Under the pieces are notes generated by a model, which did no database searches, had not been told where the DNA came from, and saw only the letters and a program-made list of their open reading frames with translations. Of a DNA stretch of 11,683 nucleotides, positions 11,650 to 11,683 are shown piece after piece. Numbering within the stretch: the first letter of the stretch is position 1; each line of letters begins with the position of its first letter. The stretch is from Bacteroidales bacterium (lineage in GTDB: Bacteria; Bacteroidota; Bacteroidia; Bacteroidales; UBA10428): positions 422 through 12,104 of the forward strand of contig DNTK01000041.1 of assembly GCA_003508755.1 (NCBI GenBank), given 5' to 3'. The position numbers and the translations under genes are program-made.

Positions 11650-11683
11650 AAAAAGTCTTGAATCGTATTATAAAATGTTGTAT
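11636..11683 (+). CDS. start of the next gene, cut by the window edge
   Basis: ATG at 11636 with a strong GAGGAAGGG (11621-11629) 6 bases upstream, overlapping the helicase end by 14 bases in another frame. Sixteen codons are visible and open to the window edge (M-I-R-I-K-K-S-L-E-S-Y-Y-K-M-L-Y). The basic/aromatic start gives no family. It shows the replication operon continues. Confidence 0.55.
   Translation, partial: MIRIKKSLESYYKMLY

Noticed and set aside
1..11683. tRNA, rRNA, CRISPR array or insertion sequence
   Set aside because: No cloverleaf, no regularly spaced identical repeats and no transposase or integrase motif were seen on either strand.

Overview
The window looks like part of a tailed double-stranded DNA phage genome (or prophage). 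A tail-fibre module sits at the left edge, a run of very small early-type genes follows, and a tightly overlapping replication operon fills the right half. The DNA is AT-rich. Genes mostly have Shine-Dalgarno (SD) sites, ATG/TGA overlaps are common, and several genes start with TTG behind a good SD. The host cannot be named from the sequence. The small-gene block has a Bacteroidota-like flavour, which is inference only.

Positions 1-699 are the end of a tail-fibre protein, probably cut by the window edge. Positions 704-1270 form a complete, insulated leftward unit: a terminator at 1238-1270, a consensus-like promoter at 1207-1235, a small secreted-protein gene at 814-1155 and a terminator at 704-730. 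This is the classic layout of a phage 'moron' (accessory cargo gene). Positions 1271-1701 have no convincing gene, but 1418-1665 holds a series of inverted repeats that could form a structured RNA, an origin or the remains of a gene.

Positions 1702-5364 carry small rightward genes of mostly unknown function, including two zinc-ribbon-like proteins. Two paralogous genes (2077-2439 and 4574-4951) bracket a block of six small ORFs. Each of the six ends at, or within about 15 bases of, a short YAAC(R) motif, and several of these motifs sit in imperfect inverted repeats. The arrangement resembles a run of integron-type gene cassettes with attC-like sites inside a phage genome. No integron integrase is visible here.

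A TTGACA-N17-TATATT promoter at 5369-5397 appears to drive the replication operon (5436 to beyond the right edge). It encodes a small unknown protein, an SNF2-type helicase, a two-pass membrane protein, a small secreted beta-rich protein, an unknown protein, a zinc-finger/TOPRIM primase, an HTH-like small protein, an unknown basic helical protein and a DnaB/gp41-like replicative helicase. The primase and replicative helicase would form the lagging-strand priming and unwinding machinery, and the SNF2 protein may remodel DNA or forks. The helicase frame contains an in-frame TAA at codon 21, in the middle of its recognisable N-terminal domain. It is the sharpest anomaly in the operon. A further gene begins at 11636 and runs off the window.
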